A stretch of 64,000 nucleotides of DNA from Vibrio cyclitrophicus. Lineage in GTDB: Bacteria; Pseudomonadota; Gammaproteobacteria; Enterobacterales; Vibrionaceae. Positions 1 to 8,531 of this stretch are shown one piece after another (the first letter of the stretch is position 1; each line of letters starts with the position of its first letter). A program made the translations under genes and the position numbers. The stretch covers positions 248,001 through 312,000 of the forward strand of contig CP065367.1 in assembly GCA_023206055.1 (NCBI GenBank). Direction: 5' to 3'. The notes beneath the pieces are model-generated. The model searched no databases, was not told where the DNA came from, and saw only the letters and a program-made list of their open reading frames with translations.

Positions 1-348
1 ACGTTGTTCTTGAACACTAAGAACGATTGGGAAGTGAACCAAGAAGAAGTGTTCGCACCAATGGCAAGCGTGATTCGTGTCGCTGACCTAGAAGAAGCTA
101 TTGCGACAACCAACGATACTCGCTTCGGTCTAACGGGCGGCATCATTACTCAAAGCCTACGTACTAGCGCAATGTTCAAGCAACAAGCGCAAACAGGTTG
201 TGTGATGGTGAACCTACCAACAGCAGGCACGGATTACCACGTACCGTTTGGTGGTCGTAAAGAGTCTAGCTTCGGTCCTCGCGAGCAAGGTCAATACGCG
301 AAAGAGTTCTACACAGTGGTTAAGACGGCTTACCAGCGTCCTTACTAG
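1..348 (+). CDS. Aldehyde dehydrogenase, C-terminal fragment (cut by window edge)
   Basis: The reading frame is open from base 1 and ends at 348, so the start lies outside the window. The visible 115 residues are the C-terminal end of an NAD(P)-dependent aldehyde dehydrogenase: an EVFAPMASV segment (family E-x-F-x-P), then a stretch with FGLTGGI, then the PFGGRKESSFGPREQG segment that carries the family's PFGG-x-K/R-x-S signature. The catalytic Cys and Glu are off the edge. Substrate is not readable. It lies in the same direction as the M19-like protein and BCCT transporter that follow, so a role in oxidising an aldehyde formed from an imported amine or amino-acid-like compound is an inference from context. 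Confidence 0.85.
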   Translation, partial: TLFLNTKNDWEVNQEEVFAPMASVIRVADLEEAIATTNDTRFGLTGGIITQSLRTSAMFKQQAQTGCVMVNLPTAGTDYHVPFGGRKESSFGPREQGQYAKEFYTVVKTAYQRPY

Positions 349-369
349 TCAGCTCTCTATTAGTAAGAA

Positions 370-396
370 TTGGCCTGATTCACAGAGTCAGGCCAA
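370..396 (+). terminator. Hairpin after aldehyde dehydrogenase
   Basis: A 9-bp perfect stem (TTGGCCTGA at 370-378, TCAGGCCAA at 388-396) follows the stop codon by about 20 bases. There is no clear T tract on the plus strand, so it may be a weak terminator or an mRNA 3' end stabiliser. Confidence 0.45.
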
Positions 397-432
397 CACA
401 GCAAATGAAGTTAGATACGTGATTTAACCCAT

Positions 433-467
433 TTTTGAAAACATGTTATTTGAGCGTGTTTTCAAAA
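433..467. promoter_or_regulatory. Inverted repeat upstream of the M19-like gene
   Basis: TTTTGAAAACATG (433-445) is mirrored by CGTGTTTTCAAAA (455-467), an almost perfect 13-bp inverted repeat with a 9-base centre, ending 36 bases before the ATG at 504. It could be an operator for a dimeric regulator or an RNA hairpin. No regulator gene is adjacent in the window. Confidence 0.4.
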
Positions 468-503
468 CCGAGCTAGAACACTGAGCTTTCAATAGGAGTG
501 GTT

Positions 504-1499
504 ATGTACCAGCAACGGATTGTTATAGATGGATTGCAATACTGCAATTGGAACAGAGAATATTTCCAAACACTAAAGGCGAGCGGCATTACAGCAGTTC
601 ACGCTACCGCGGTTTACCACGAGACAGCTCGTGAAACCTTATCTCGCTTTGCAGAGTGGAACTTAAGATTTGAGCAAAATGCAGACATTATCATGCCGAT
701 TCATTCAATGGCGGATGTGGAAACTGCAAAAGCGACCGGCAAAGTCGGCATTTTCCTTGGTGCTCAAAACTGTTCTCCAATCGACGATGAGATTGGCCTG
801 ATCGAAGTGATGCGCAAACAAGGTCTTTTGATCATGCAGCTTACTTACAACAACCAGAGCTTATTGGCGACGGGTTGTTACGAGAAGAACGACACCGGTA
901 TCACGCGCTTTGGTAAGCAAGCTATCGAAGAGATGAACCGAGTGGGCATGATCATCGATATGTCTCACAGTGCAGAGCGCTCAACACTTGAGGCAATCGA
1001 CTTGTCTTCTCGTCCTATTTGTATCAGCCACGCGAACCCAACGTTTGCTCATGATGCGCTACGAAACAAATCAAACGATGTGATTAAAGCCCTAACCGCA
1101 CGCGGTGGCTTAATCGGATTCAGCTTATACCCATTCCACCTACCAAACGGCAGCCAATGTACGTTGGAAGACTTCTGCCAGATGGTCGCGACTACCGCTG
1201 ACATGGTTGGCGTTGAACACCTAGGAATTGGCAGTGACCTATGCTTAAACCAGCCTCAAGCGGTTCTAGAGTGGATGCGAAATGGTCGTTGGTCTAAAGC
1301 AATGGACTACGGCGAAGGCTCTGCGAACAACTCAGGTTGGCCTGATGCGTTGCCTTGGTTCTGCGGTAGTGCGGGTATGGAAAATATTTATAACGGATTG
1401 ATGCGTCATGGTTTCAGCGAGTCTGAAGCTGGGCAAGTCTTGGGAGAAAACTGGTTTAACTTCTTGAAAGATGGCTTAGAGCCGCAGAGCAAGGGTTAA
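504..1499 (+). CDS. Peptidase M19 (membrane dipeptidase)-like protein, atypical active site
   Basis: 331 residues from the ATG at 504, chosen because AGGAG sits at 494-498; a GTG at 498 is in frame but overlaps this ribosome site. The fold is recognised from the M19/renal dipeptidase-like order of blocks: N-terminal IDGLQYCNW, FLGAQN, IDMSHSAE, ISHANPTF and a C-terminal GLGIGSD-like GIGSDLC block. In canonical M19 enzymes the first block carries H-x-D and the FLGAQN block carries a metal-binding Glu; here these are replaced (L-Q and Q), while the DMSH and ISH histidines remain. It may therefore bind one metal or act on a non-peptide substrate. I recall similar divergent M19 proteins beside glycine-betaine/dimethylglycine catabolic genes of Pseudomonas; that comparison is from memory. 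Neighbours (aldehyde dehydrogenase, BCCT transporter) fit such a role. Confidence 0.75.
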   Translation: MYQQRIVIDGLQYCNWNREYFQTLKASGITAVHATAVYHETARETLSRFAEWNLRFEQNADIIMPIHSMADVETAKATGKVGIFLGAQNCSPIDDEIGLIEVMRKQGLLIMQLTYNNQSLLATGCYEKNDTGITRFGKQAIEEMNRVGMIIDMSHSAERSTLEAIDLSSRPICISHANPTFAHDALRNKSNDVIKALTARGGLIGFSLYPFHLPNGSQCTLEDFCQMVATTADMVGVEHLGIGSDLCLNQPQAVLEWMRNGRWSKAMDYGEGSANNSGWPDALPWFCGSAGMENIYNGLMRHGFSESEAGQVLGENWFNFLKDGLEPQSKG

Positions 1500-1729
1500 G
1501 CGTTTCTCGCTGGTAATCATCTAATAGGCTGCCTGCTAACAAACGTTCATTTAGCCAGCGTTGCTTTAATCAAATTCATTATTTAAAAGGAACAACGGTC
1601 TATTTCGCAACGCGGTAACCCAAACATGGATTAGCCTGCCCAACACAAAAAACAATAGGGCGGGTGTTAAATACACACTTGTAGTCATCATTCAAATGAC
1701 AGCTGCAAAGAAACCTCTGGAGTCAGAGT

Positions 1730-3325
1730 ATGTCTGATTTAACCAATAGCGTGAAATCTTCAAACGTAAATGCGGGTCAAGCAAACACAACAAACAAAAA
1801 AGCACAGTCTGAATCTACTTCAGACAAATTAGGACTAACCAACCCAGCACTTTGGTACAGCGGCGGTTTTATCGCCCTTTTTGTAACGTTGGCTTTGTTT
1901 GACGGCGAGCTACTATCAAGCCTAGTAAACACAGGCTTTGCATGGGCTGTAAAAGTGTTCGGCCCTTATTGGCAAATGCTTCTTCTTCTGACTTTTCTTA
2001 TTGGTCTTGGCCTGGCGGCAGGGCGAACAGGCAAGGTTATCCTAGGCGGCATCGCGAAACCTGAAATGGATGGCTTCCGTTGGATGGCGATCATCTTCTG
2101 TACGCTACTGGCAGGCGGTGGTGTATTTTGGGCCGCAGCAGAGCCTATTGCTCACTACGTTAGTCCACCACCATTGTACGGCGCACAAGAAAACGCACAG
2201 CAAGGCGCGGTGAATGCGTTATCACAATCCTTCATGCACTGGGGTTTTCTTGCATGGGCAATCGTTGGTAGCTTAACGTCTATCGTGGTTATGCATCTTC
2301 ACTACGACAAAGGCTTACCGCTTAAACCTCGTATTCTTCTTTACCCTGTATTAGGTGAAAGAGCTCTGAAAGGCCATACAGGCGCATTGATTGATGCATG
2401 TTGTATTGTTGCAGTAGCAGCGGGAACCATCGGTCCGATTGGCTTCTTAGGCCTGCAAGTGAGCTATGCCCTGAACGAACTGTTTGGTATTCCAGATGGT
2501 TTCACGACACAGCTGATCATCATCTTGTTCGCTATCGTTCTTTACACATTGTCTGCATTAAGTGGTCTTAACCGCGGGATGCAAATGCTAAGCCGTTACA
2601 ACGTAATTTTAGCCATGGCATTGATGGTCTACATCTTGATCTTCGGCCCAACAAACTTCATTTTCAATGGCTACATCCAAGGTGTAGGCAGCATGATAGA
2701 TAACTTCATCCCAATGGCAACATACCGTGGTGACGAAGGTTGGTTGAGCTGGTGGACAGTATTCTTCTGGGGTTGGTTCTTAGGTTACGGCCCAATGATG
2801 GCAATCTTCATCGCACGTATTTCACGTGGTCGTAGTATTCGCCAGTTGGTATCAACCATCAGTCTTATTGCGCCGTTTGTAACATGTTTCTGGTTCACCA
2901 TTGTTGGTGGTTCTGGTCTAGCGTTTGAAATTGCAGACCCAGGCAGCGTAAGTAAAGCGTTCGAAGGCTTTAATTTACCTGGTGCGCTACTGGCAGTAAC
3001 TCAGCAACTACCAATGCCAATGCTTATCTCTATTCTGTTCTTGATCTTGACGACGATCTTCATCGTAACGACAGGTGACTCAATGACTTACACCATCAGT
3101 GTGGTAGTCAGTGGTGAGACAGAGCCTAACGCAATTATTCGTACTTTCTGGGGTGTGATGATGGGGGTAACAGCATTGATTCTGATTTCTCTAGGTTCAG
3201 GCGGAATCTCTGCGCTGCAATCGTTCATTGTAATCACAGCGGTACCGGTGTCCATAATCTTACTGCCATCGCTTTGGAATGCGCCTCAAATCGCAATCAA
3301 GATGGCGAAAGAGCAGGGTTTTTAA
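1730..3325 (+). CDS. BCCT family transporter
   Basis: 531 residues with a polar N-terminal extension of about 40 residues followed by about 12 hydrophobic segments. The family hallmark is present: WWTVFFWGWFLGYGPMMAIF followed by IARISRGRSIRQL, matching the BCCT helix-8 Trp motif and the following arginine-rich loop. The family moves betaine, choline, carnitine or related quaternary or sulfonium compounds, by sodium or proton symport or by exchange, in the inner membrane. The Trp motif has GYGP where osmoregulatory members often have S-x-x-P, so the exact ligand is open. It follows the M19-like gene by 230 bases and precedes two unknown proteins, suggesting a catabolic rather than purely osmoprotective job. 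Confidence 0.9.
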   Translation: MSDLTNSVKSSNVNAGQANTTNKKAQSESTSDKLGLTNPALWYSGGFIALFVTLALFDGELLSSLVNTGFAWAVKVFGPYWQMLLLLTFLIGLGLAAGRTGKVILGGIAKPEMDGFRWMAIIFCTLLAGGGVFWAAAEPIAHYVSPPPLYGAQENAQQGAVNALSQSFMHWGFLAWAIVGSLTSIVVMHLHYDKGLPLKPRILLYPVLGERALKGHTGALIDACCIVAVAAGTIGPIGFLGLQVSYALNELFGIPDGFTTQLIIILFAIVLYTLSALSGLNRGMQMLSRYNVILAMALMVYILIFGPTNFIFNGYIQGVGSMIDNFIPMATYRGDEGWLSWWTVFFWGWFLGYGPMMAIFIARISRGRSIRQLVSTISLIAPFVTCFWFTIVGGSGLAFEIADPGSVSKAFEGFNLPGALLAVTQQLPMPMLISILFLILTTIFIVTTGDSMTYTISVVVSGETEPNAIIRTFWGVMMGVTALILISLGSGGISALQSFIVITAVPVSIILLPSLWNAPQIAIKMAKEQGF

Positions 3326-3636
3326 AGAACAGGCTTTGTAAAGACAAGAGCTCTGTAAACCAAGAAACTGATTAAAGAAGAAAAAATCAGCCTTCGAGAG
3401 AAGGCTGATGCAAAAAATTCAGAAAGGAACAGCAAAACCGTACTGGTGAAGATACACCGGACGGCAACGTATTTAGGTCAATCGATCTAGTCAGGACAAA
3501 TAATAAGGGGCGAGCTCGCTTGCCCCACATAACGTGAAAGCTAACCAGCATACAGTAATAACGAATGCTTCAAATGACGGCAACGATCGGTTCTGAATGG
3601 CTAGCAAAATCCTATAACTATAAGGTGGTGAGCAAA
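3326..3636. other. Intergenic stretch with two hairpins
   Basis: About 310 bases without a supported gene if the downstream start at 3637 is right. ATCAGCCTTC (3386-3395) pairs with GAAGGCTGAT (3400-3409) around a GAGA loop. The run of A before it would be a T tract on the minus strand, so it looks like a terminator read leftwards although no minus gene precedes it; it could still end the BCCT transcript. A second stem, GGGGCGAG (3507-3514) with CTTGCCCC (3519-3526), lies nearer the next gene. Confidence 0.5.
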
Positions 3637-5376
3637 ATGGATGCACATCGTTCTACCTACACTGAATCAGCATTACGTGACGCAACCGTGGTCATGGCAC
3701 CGGAAAGGCTAGGTGCGATGCACCAAACACGTATCAGCTTTGTAAGAACTCTGATTCGTAAAATGGCGCAGCAAGAATGGAAAGTGACGAAACATGAATG
3801 GCAATTAGACGCTCAGGGTTTTGGTCATGTTATCTATAAGCTAGCGACGCCAAACCATGTTTATCATTTGGTTGTTTTTTGCGATGAAATTGCAGATGAC
3901 GAACGAAATGACCGTGTAATTGCTGAAAAGTGGGACGTAACGTTTGCGCTTGTTCTTGGTGATGTTGATGTCACCCTACTTGAAAGACTTCGTGCGAATG
4001 TACCGCTTCAAGAAGCCGGCCGTAATCCAAATAACGTACTTGTTTTAGCGCGTGCAAACAAAAGTGTACGTGTGTTTGAACACATCGTGAGTCACTTGGC
4101 GAAAGGTGTTCAACCAACGCCAAAAGAACTCGCTGAAGTAGGCTACATCCTAAGAACCACTGCCGTTTATGGTAATGGCAAATTTGGCATTGCAGACTTT
4201 AAAATCTTGGAGAAAAATGAAGATTTTAATCAGTCATTTAGTGCGCAAATGTGTGCAGTTTATATGCTACGTGAGTTCAGCCTAGATTGGGTTCATTACC
4301 TAGCCGAACAACAGGGCAGTGAACAAGCGATTACCTTGCATCGAGGATTACAACGTTACCTTGGTGTTGGCAATGCGACTGGCTTGGGTATGGCGCCATA
4401 CCTTATTAACCACCCTAGTATTGTCGATCAGTGGATGACAACCCGTGAACATGCATTGGCGGACGTGTTGTCCAGTCAGACTGATACGTCGTTGATCGAG
4501 CCACTACGTACCTTAGTTAAAAAAGCGATTTGTCATTTAGAACAAGTCGTTACCATCAATGAAACACAGCAAGAGCTGAACAAAGCCGCTGTTGATGATT
4601 TGAAAGAAACAGAGCAGTCACTAGAAGCTTCTGTAAACCATTGCGAGACATGGGCTCAGTTAGTTGAACAATCTAAGCACATGAGTATGGAAGCCCAAGA
4701 AATTCTTATCTCATGCTTGATGGAATTGTACCCAGAATTAGTGGACGCCCATCAAGAGCAAATGAATTGCAGCGAAACACTGTCGCTTCCTAGTGGCAAA
4801 AAGATTCAAGACCTTCTTGTTGTATTAGAAGAAAAGTACCGCTGGGCGATCACGACCGACTTTACCAAGGCAGAGAATAATTACTGGTTCTGGTATCGCT
4901 CTAAAGACAAAGAAGAGCCAAGACTCGGAGTGCGAGGTGAGGAACTAGGTGAAGAGCGTGAACTGCCGTTGGATATCGGCCGTCAAGCTTACCGTTTGTA
5001 CCATGCTTTGCTGCAATTCGCGCCAGAGCTTTCATTGGCTGAGTTCCTTGTTAAACAACCTCAACACCGTGCGATAGCTCGTCGTGTGTGGACGCTAGGT
5101 AACAAGGCGATGGGCGACATTCAAATGAATGTACTGCACCAAGACTCACCACCAATGCACTTACTGCGTTGCAAGCTTGCGATGTTTGGTGCGACTAAGT
5201 TTGATCCTCGCTCAGACCGTTGGGTTCGAGTGACGTTTTTCCAAGGCGCACCACTGCTTGATGAAATTCATCAGGACGAATGGGTGTTCCCACTGTTACC
5301 GAGTGAAGCGGAGATGGCTGACTCAAATAAAGTTCCTACACATATCAACGTTCAACATGGAGGTAAATCGTTATGA
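3637..5376 (+). CDS. Conserved hypothetical protein, first of a coupled pair
   Basis: 579 residues from the ATG at 3637. That start is preferred because AAGGTGG at 3622-3628 gives an ideal ribosome site 8 bases upstream; the in-frame ATG at 3565 would add 24 residues but has no visible site. The protein is soluble in appearance, without signal peptide or membrane segments, rich in charged residues, with a helical central part (roughly residues 300-360) that could be a coiled coil. I do not recognise catalytic motifs. Its stop overlaps the next start by 4 bases (ATGA), so the two proteins are made together and probably act together. Placement after aldehyde dehydrogenase, M19-like and BCCT genes suggests an accessory part of the same catabolic locus. 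Confidence 0.8.
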   Translation: MDAHRSTYTESALRDATVVMAPERLGAMHQTRISFVRTLIRKMAQQEWKVTKHEWQLDAQGFGHVIYKLATPNHVYHLVVFCDEIADDERNDRVIAEKWDVTFALVLGDVDVTLLERLRANVPLQEAGRNPNNVLVLARANKSVRVFEHIVSHLAKGVQPTPKELAEVGYILRTTAVYGNGKFGIADFKILEKNEDFNQSFSAQMCAVYMLREFSLDWVHYLAEQQGSEQAITLHRGLQRYLGVGNATGLGMAPYLINHPSIVDQWMTTREHALADVLSSQTDTSLIEPLRTLVKKAICHLEQVVTINETQQELNKAAVDDLKETEQSLEASVNHCETWAQLVEQSKHMSMEAQEILISCLMELYPELVDAHQEQMNCSETLSLPSGKKIQDLLVVLEEKYRWAITTDFTKAENNYWFWYRSKDKEEPRLGVRGEELGEERELPLDIGRQAYRLYHALLQFAPELSLAEFLVKQPQHRAIARRVWTLGNKAMGDIQMNVLHQDSPPMHLLRCKLAMFGATKFDPRSDRWVRVTFFQGAPLLDEIHQDEWVFPLLPSEAEMADSNKVPTHINVQHGGKSL

Positions 5377-6110
5377 TCGTTTCTCACAATGAACTGGTAG
5401 CGGCCGTTAATAAAGCCTTTTTGGGTATGCGTCGTACATGTGGTGAAGCCGATGTGATAGCGAACATGGTGGCAGATTTACAAATGGTGGGTTTGGATGG
5501 TGTTCGTCATTTTAACAATGCGAGCAACTTTATGGGGTTAGAAGACGATTGCCCTGTAGACATTCAAGTGAGCAGCGACAATACCGTTGAAGTTGACCTG
5601 CACAAGGCGAGTTTAGCCTGTCACCTTCCAGTGATTATGGACTATTCGATTGAAAAAATGGTTGGTAAGAAGACACTGAAAATTGAGCTAAACAACTGCC
5701 ACAACCGTTGGTTAGCGTACAGCGAGCTTGTGAAACTGGCTGCGAAAGGCATCGCGTGCATGGCATGTTGGGACAATGGTTCTAACCCTAAGAGCACTTT
5801 GTATGTTCTTAACCGTGGTTGCGTAGCTCCAGAACTGTTTTTATCAGATTTGCCACTGGCATCGGACGAACATATCCACAATATGACCATCGAACTTTCC
5901 GTCCAGGATTTCGATATCGAACGTTTGTCAGATGGATACCAAACACACATTGAGTCAGAAACGCTTTTTAGAACTCAAGAGAAAGCCTGGAACGATGGTA
6001 TTGAAGTTGATGAGGCAGAGTGGGGCGCATTGAAAGAAACCGCAACGGCCATTCTTGTTGAAAGCAGCCAGCGTTCGATTCAAGGTGCAGGTGAACTGAC
6101 AACTTCTTAG
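5373..6110 (+). CDS. Conserved hypothetical protein (DUF3726-like), second of a coupled pair
   Basis: 245 residues; start ATG overlaps the previous stop, and GGAGG lies about 8 bases upstream inside the previous gene. No signal peptide or membrane helix. The N-terminal segment (VAAVNKAFLGMRRTCGEAD) and the repeated short helix-turn pattern remind me of proteins annotated DUF3726 in marine proteobacteria; I hold that family name only loosely. Several cysteines (the CHNRW and MACWDNG regions) are not arranged as a known metal site. Function unknown; the tight coupling to the 579-residue protein is the strongest clue. A clear terminator follows. Confidence 0.75.
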   Translation: MIVSHNELVAAVNKAFLGMRRTCGEADVIANMVADLQMVGLDGVRHFNNASNFMGLEDDCPVDIQVSSDNTVEVDLHKASLACHLPVIMDYSIEKMVGKKTLKIELNNCHNRWLAYSELVKLAAKGIACMACWDNGSNPKSTLYVLNRGCVAPELFLSDLPLASDEHIHNMTIELSVQDFDIERLSDGYQTHIESETLFRTQEKAWNDGIEVDEAEWGALKETATAILVESSQRSIQGAGELTTS

Positions 6111-6163
6111 CTTAGTACTTATTGCTTAGTCCATCGATAACACTCTATATAACAGATAAAACC

Positions 6164-6202
6164 AAAGAGCTTAACGTATCCTCACCTCGTTAAGCTCTTT
6201 TT
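6164..6202 (+). terminator. Rho-independent terminator
   Basis: AAAGAGCTTAACG (6164-6176) pairs with CGTTAAGCTCTTT (6188-6200), a 13-bp stem followed by T residues. It ends the first locus of the window. Confidence 0.85.
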
Positions 6203-6440
6203 ATTGGTTTCTCATTTTCATTCTTCCTCTCAATAGATCACACCTTAAACTCTCTGTTTTGACACAAGTTGTTACGCGTTGAAGTTTAATTGAGCAATTA
6301 GATGAAGCACCTTCACAATCATGTTAAACAAACGGTTTCTTTTACAAGCCACTATGCGTATCTTGCTAACTAAAGGTGCCAACGGGCGCCGTTTTTATTA
6401 GTACCGATGACATTAGAATCAGATAAAAAAGGAATGAAGC
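6203..6440. other. Intergenic region before the S33 peptidase
   Basis: About 240 AT-rich bases. It must hold the promoter of the S33 peptidase gene; GGTGCC-AAC-GGGCGCC-like complementarity near 6374-6390 could fold weakly. I see no gene or clear operator here. Confidence 0.3.
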
Positions 6441-7733
6441 GTGCAAGCTAACTTTATTGATGGAACCACCCTGTATCGTCAGCACTCTTTTGAGTTGCCA
6501 CTCGATTACCAAGCAAAAGATGGACAACAGATCCAAGTCTTCGCACGTGAGCTGGTTGATCTCGCTAAAGATGCGCAAGAACTGCCATGGCTGATCTACT
6601 TTCAGGGCGGCCCAGGTTTTCCTTCTCCACGAGTGAGCGGCCAATCAGGTTGGCTAAAGCGTGCACTGCAAAACTACCGTGTTCTGCTTCTTGACCAGCG
6701 TGGTACAGGCAACAGCACGGTGATCAGCCATGAAACCTTGGCGCACTTATCTCCAGAGCAGCAAGCCGAATACCTAACGCATTTCAGAGCCGATAACATC
6801 GTTCGTGACGCGGAAGCGATTCGTGAGCAGTTCGGTGTTAAGCAATGGTCGACGATTGGCCAGAGCTTTGGTGGCTTCTGCACATTGAGCTACTTGTCGT
6901 TGTTCCCACAAAGTTTACAACGCTGTTATGTCACGGGCGGTATTCCTTCTATCGAGCGCGAAGCTGATGATGTTTATCGTGCGACCTATAAGCGTGTAGA
7001 AGACAAAAACAGAGCCTTCTTTGCTCAGTTCCCACAAGCACAAGCTATGTGTCGTGAGATCTCTGATTACTTGCTTAACAACGACGTGAGACTGCCAAAC
7101 GGTCAAGTATTTACGGTTGAACAGTTCCAATTGATTGGTATTAACCTTGGTGGCGGTGAAGCGAACCTTCCTATGTATTTCACACTGGAAAGTGCCTTTG
7201 TTGAAGTAAACGGTAACAAGCAGTTGAGCTACAGCTTCTTAAATCAAATGCAACAAGAGCAGGGTTACTTAACTAACCCAATTTACGCGATTCTGCATGA
7301 ATCGATTTACTGCCAAGGCACAGCGTCTAACTGGTCTGCACATCGAGTACGTGAGCAGTACCCGCACTTCAACTACCAATCTGACAGTGAGTTTTGGTTT
7401 ACTGGCGAAATGGTTTATCCATGGATGTTTGATCAACTAGAAACGCTTAAGCCATTGCGTGAAGCAGCGAACATGCTGGCAGAAAAATCGGACTGGGGCA
7501 CTTTGTATAACGCAGAACAGCTGAGCAAGAATACAGTGCCAATGGCGTGTGCAGTTTATGCCGATGACATGTACGTTGAGTTGGATTACAGCCGTGAAAC
7601 ACTGGCGAATATTCCAAACTCAAAAGCGTGGATCACCAATGAATATGAACACAACGGCTTGCGAGTAGACGGCGAGAGAATTGTCGATAAATTGATGACG
7701 ATGGTTGAAGCATTGGAAAATCTGCCAAAGTAA
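6441..7733 (+). CDS. Alpha/beta hydrolase, prolyl aminopeptidase-like (peptidase S33)
   Basis: 430 residues from a GTG at 6441 with AAGGA at 6429-6433. The sequence has the S33 oxyanion segment FQGGPGFPSPR (about residues 54-64), the LLDQRGTGNST strand-turn typical of proline iminopeptidases, and the nucleophile elbow GQSFGGF with Ser142. A C-terminal Asp in YADDMYVE and the His in EYEHNGLR are the likely remaining triad members. No signal peptide, so cytoplasmic. The family removes N-terminal proline or other residues from short peptides. The length exceeds the small (about 320 residue) Pip enzymes and fits the larger Xanthomonas-type group. It is a single gene between terminators. Confidence 0.88.
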   Translation: MQANFIDGTTLYRQHSFELPLDYQAKDGQQIQVFARELVDLAKDAQELPWLIYFQGGPGFPSPRVSGQSGWLKRALQNYRVLLLDQRGTGNSTVISHETLAHLSPEQQAEYLTHFRADNIVRDAEAIREQFGVKQWSTIGQSFGGFCTLSYLSLFPQSLQRCYVTGGIPSIEREADDVYRATYKRVEDKNRAFFAQFPQAQAMCREISDYLLNNDVRLPNGQVFTVEQFQLIGINLGGGEANLPMYFTLESAFVEVNGNKQLSYSFLNQMQQEQGYLTNPIYAILHESIYCQGTASNWSAHRVREQYPHFNYQSDSEFWFTGEMVYPWMFDQLETLKPLREAANMLAEKSDWGTLYNAEQLSKNTVPMACAVYADDMYVELDYSRETLANIPNSKAWITNEYEHNGLRVDGERIVDKLMTMVEALENLPK

Positions 7734-7774
7734 TCAAGCTATTTACGTTAAAAGTAAGATAGCCTAGAAACAAG

Positions 7775-7803
7775 AAAACGCTGCATCCGTGCAGCGTTTT
7801 TTT
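7775..7803. terminator. Bidirectional terminator
   Basis: AAAACGCTGCA (7775-7785) and TGCAGCGTTTT (7790-7800) form an 11-bp stem with a TCCG loop and T residues after it; the minus strand also ends in a T-rich tract. It separates the convergent S33 gene and the small minus-strand ORF. Confidence 0.88.
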
Positions 7804-7856
7804 ATGTCATCGAACTATTCGATTTAAGGAACTAGGAGGGGTAGCCCTTGAAGCCA

Positions 7857-8039
7857 TTAAGGTTGGATGACGATATCTTGATTTTCAGTGGTCGATAAGC
7901 TGGCGCGGTTTTGTTCGATAAGCTGCGCCGCATAAGAGGGAGTGACAGCTTGAATTTCGCCTTTTGAACGAATCGTTAGTGCTTCCCACGCATGATCACG
8001 ATATTTGCCTGTTTGTGTATATTCAATAAGTACTCTCAT
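7857..8039 (-). CDS. Small hypothetical protein, 60 residues
   Basis: A short ORF with a plausible ribosome site (GGAAG 5-6 bases before the ATG at 8039) and a coherent, charged, soluble sequence starting MRVLIEYTQTGKYRDHAW. It ends close to the bidirectional terminator, as a genuine transcription unit would. Function is not recognised. Three evenly spaced TTATCGT repeats lie upstream of it. Confidence 0.6.
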   Translation of the reverse strand: MRVLIEYTQTGKYRDHAWEALTIRSKGEIQAVTPSYAAQLIEQNRASLSTTENQDIVIQP

Positions 8040-8174
8040 GATTCTTCCATCCGGTGTGTGGTTAACGTGCTACTAACATTAGCGCCATTATCGAGGTTAC
8101 ACATCTGTTAAAAATGGAACATAAGATTAACCAAATGAGAATGCGAGCAACTTGAAAATTGCAGCTCCTTGGAT

Positions 8175-8219
8175 TTATCGTAAAGAGTCATGCTTATCGT
8201 AATTAAGCGTACTTATCGT
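8175..8219. repeat. Three TTATCGT repeats with exact 19-base spacing
   Basis: TTATCGT starts at 8175, 8194 and 8213. The identical spacing, close to two helical turns, puts the copies on one face of the DNA. They sit in the intergenic region between the two small minus-strand ORFs and could be protein-binding sites or a chance AT-rich pattern. Confidence 0.5.
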
Positions 8220-8251
8220 CAACAACAGCACTTGTTGTAAATAGCTTGCAC

Positions 8252-8278
8252 AAAAAAACGCTGCACAATGGCAGCGTT
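8252..8278 (-). terminator. Rho-independent terminator of the 75-residue ORF
   Basis: On the minus strand AACGCTGC, a short loop and GCAGCGTT are followed by a run of seven T. It lies about 25 bases after the stop of the ORF at 8304-8531. Confidence 0.85.
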
Positions 8279-8303
8279 AAAATGGAGATAGGTTGAAGCT
8301 AGA

Positions 8304-8531
8304 TTAGCTGTTTTCTAAACCAACAATCTTGCGTGCAGACATGACTGCACTATCCAAATCGGTCAATCTACCAGCACTCGCTGGACCAAGAACTGATGAA
8401 TACAAAGCCAACTGCTTCTCAAATGATAAATCTAATTGGTTATATAGATTTTGGCGGATTTGAGCGTGTTGCTGTGGCTTTGCGCTCGACAGGCCTTCTA
8501 ACGTATCGTAGATGAGTGTAGTTGTATCCAT
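8304..8531 (-). CDS. Small hypothetical protein, 75 residues
   Basis: Start ATG at 8531 with AAGGA about 6 bases upstream and a strong terminator just after the stop, so this is a complete single-gene unit. The product is a small helical soluble protein (MDTTTLIYDTLEGLSSAKP at the start). No motif recognised and no partner nearby; function unknown. Confidence 0.7.
   Translation of the reverse strand: MDTTTLIYDTLEGLSSAKPQQHAQIRQNLYNQLDLSFEKQLALYSSVLGPASAGRLTDLDSAVMSARKIVGLENS

Noticed and set aside
5642..5950. 102-residue minus-strand ORF inside the coupled hypothetical gene
   Set aside because: Entirely antisense to a coding frame with a good ribosome site and a 4-base operon overlap; its product is low in recognisable structure.
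6366..6644. 92-residue minus-strand ORF over the start of the S33 peptidase
   Set aside because: Overlaps a well-recognised enzyme gene in antisense and has no ribosome site that I can see.
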